In this document: positions 5,206-5,857 of the stretch, in pieces
Layout: the number at the start of each line of letters is the position of its first letter
Numbering within the stretch: the stretch's first letter is position 1
From: Chloroflexota bacterium
GTDB taxonomy: Bacteria; Chloroflexota; Anaerolineae; B4-G1
Assembly (NCBI GenBank): GCA_003648125.1
Contig: QMOE01000175.1
Location: 1 to 5,857 of the forward strand
Length of the DNA: 5,857 bases
Direction: 5' to 3'
Program-made: the position numbers and the translations under genes
Notes under the pieces: model-generated
Databases searched by the model: none
Seen by the model: only the letters and a program-made list of their open reading frames with translations
What the model was told of the DNA's origin: nothing

Positions 5206-5212
5206 CCTCCTT
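5206..5212 (-). promoter_or_regulatory. Consensus ribosome binding site of the EEP gene
   Basis: AAGGAGG on the minus strand, four bases before the ATG at 5201, is a perfect Shine-Dalgarno sequence and fixes the start. It contrasts with pcrA, which has none. Confidence 0.8.
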
Positions 5213-5233
5213 CTCCATTCAGTCAGGTTGGAT

Positions 5234-5261
5234 TTGCTTATCCGAACGAAACGAGTATAGC
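5234..5261 (+). promoter_or_regulatory. Promoter of the AI-2E family transporter gene
   Basis: TTGCTT (5234-5239) and TATAGC (5256-5261) are 16 bases apart. Initiation near 5268 would give a leader of about 29 bases containing the ribosome site. Both boxes are imperfect. The -10 overlaps that of the divergent EEP promoter. Confidence 0.35.
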
Positions 5262-5282
5262 GCAAGTTTGCAGAGAGAGCAA
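5254..5282 (-). promoter_or_regulatory. Promoter of the EEP gene
   Basis: On the minus strand, TTGCTC (5282-5277) and TATACT (5259-5254) are 17 bases apart. Initiation near 5247 leaves a leader of about 46 bases before the EEP ATG. The -10 shares bases 5256-5259 with the -10 of the opposite transporter promoter, so the two probably compete for polymerase. Confidence 0.5.
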
Positions 5283-5284
5283 AT

Positions 5285-5289
5285 GGAGG
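5285..5289 (+). promoter_or_regulatory. Ribosome binding site of the transporter gene
   Basis: GGAGG lies seven bases before the ATG at 5297 and supports that start, which matters because the gene has no stop inside the window. Confidence 0.75.
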
Positions 5290-5296
5290 TAAATTT

Positions 5297-5857
5297 ATGA
5301 AACAATCACTCAGCCGGACAGAAGAGAACACTGCAAGCCAATCTCCGATCTCTCCTCCGTGGAGCGCGACCGCCAAAATTGTAGTCATCGTATTCAGCGT
5401 GGTAGTCGCAGGGGCCATCGTGCTACGCTTCCGCGAGGTCATCTCACCGCTGATCATCGCCGGCCTCATCGCCTACGTGCTCGCGCCGTTCGTCGACTTT
5501 GTCAACGCGCGCACGCGCATCCCGCGCGGCGCGGTCACCGCCGCCATCTACCTGATCTTTTTCGGCCTGCTCGCGCTGGCGGTCAGTCTGCTGACGCCGC
5601 TTTTAATAGAACAAACGCGCTCGTTCCAACTCGATTTCCAGGGTATTGGCGACGACATTGAGGTGCTCCTCTCACAACCATTGCAAATCGGCGGCCTGAG
5701 CTTGGATTTGGCGCCAGCCTACGATCAATTGATCGCCACACTGACCGATCTCATCCAGCCACTGGCGACTCAAACGGTGGCATTACTGGCTGGCGTCGTA
5801 AGCACCGCCGTAGAGCTCATATTTATCGGCATCGTATCCTTTTACCTGACCAAGGAC
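5297..5857 (+). CDS. AI-2E family transporter (PerM/UPF0118), 5' part
   Basis: The frame from ATG 5297 stays open for 187 codons to the last base of the window, so the gene is cut by the edge. Members are about 350-400 residues, so roughly half is present. They are inner-membrane proteins; some have been linked to autoinducer-2 export or Na+/H+ exchange, and the substrate here cannot be assigned. A polar N-terminus (1-24) is followed by hydrophobic segments at about 26-44, 49-67 and 79-103, then a soluble stretch (105-155) and another membrane region (about 158-184). PLIIAGLIAYVLAPFVD (51-67) and the closing FYLTKD (182-187) are typical family blocks. The start is supported by GGAGG seven bases upstream and by the family's normal N-terminal length. 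It is divergent from the EEP gene, with an overlapping promoter. Confidence 0.88.
   Translation, partial: MKQSLSRTEENTASQSPISPPWSATAKIVVIVFSVVVAGAIVLRFREVISPLIIAGLIAYVLAPFVDFVNARTRIPRGAVTAAIYLIFFGLLALAVSLLTPLLIEQTRSFQLDFQGIGDDIEVLLSQPLQIGGLSLDLAPAYDQLIATLTDLIQPLATQTVALLAGVVSTAVELIFIGIVSFYLTKD

Overview
The window reads like a chromosomal stretch from a moderately GC-rich, free-living bacterium. My best guess is Chloroflexota (an Anaerolineae-like metagenome contig). The guess rests on the dispersed 'gaagcaatc' type repeat, heptanucleotide tandem repeats both between and inside genes, a DUF2085 protein, and a helicase that looks leaderless. No rRNA, tRNA, CRISPR array, transposase or phage gene is visible, and the phylum assignment is inference only.

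Layout, left to right. Positions 1-172 are non-coding: the edge of a dispersed inverted repeat, an A/T-rich hairpin and a good leftward promoter for a gene outside the window. Two minus-strand genes follow, 40 bases apart: a DUF2085 membrane protein (173-1012) and, upstream of it in transcription, a YjbQ/UPF0047 enzyme (1053-1469). The 137-base gap at 1470-1606 holds a near-consensus rightward promoter. Just downstream of it lies a sequence that folds on paper into a compact three-way junction (about 1520-1602). This is the best candidate for something undescribed. Next is a minus-strand gene of unknown function (1607-2053) with conserved-looking acidic and GK-SPAH / RGK-KPD motifs.

That gene is divergent from pcrA/uvrD (2142-4331), a complete superfamily 1A helicase with all its motifs and the C-terminal RNA-polymerase-binding Tudor-like domain. 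The linker before the Tudor domain is built from a 16-unit heptanucleotide repeat that encodes five heptapeptides. pcrA converges on an endonuclease/exonuclease/phosphatase family gene (4389-5201, minus). That gene is divergent from the 5' part of an AI-2E family transporter (5297 to the window end, plus), with two promoters overlapping at one TATA core.

The genes do not form one pathway. Most look like single-gene or two-gene units with their own promoters: DNA repair/transcription-coupled unwinding (PcrA), a predicted metal-dependent phosphoesterase, a membrane transporter, a YjbQ enzyme and two proteins of unknown role. All promoter, fold and function calls come from reading the sequence and have not been tested by any search.
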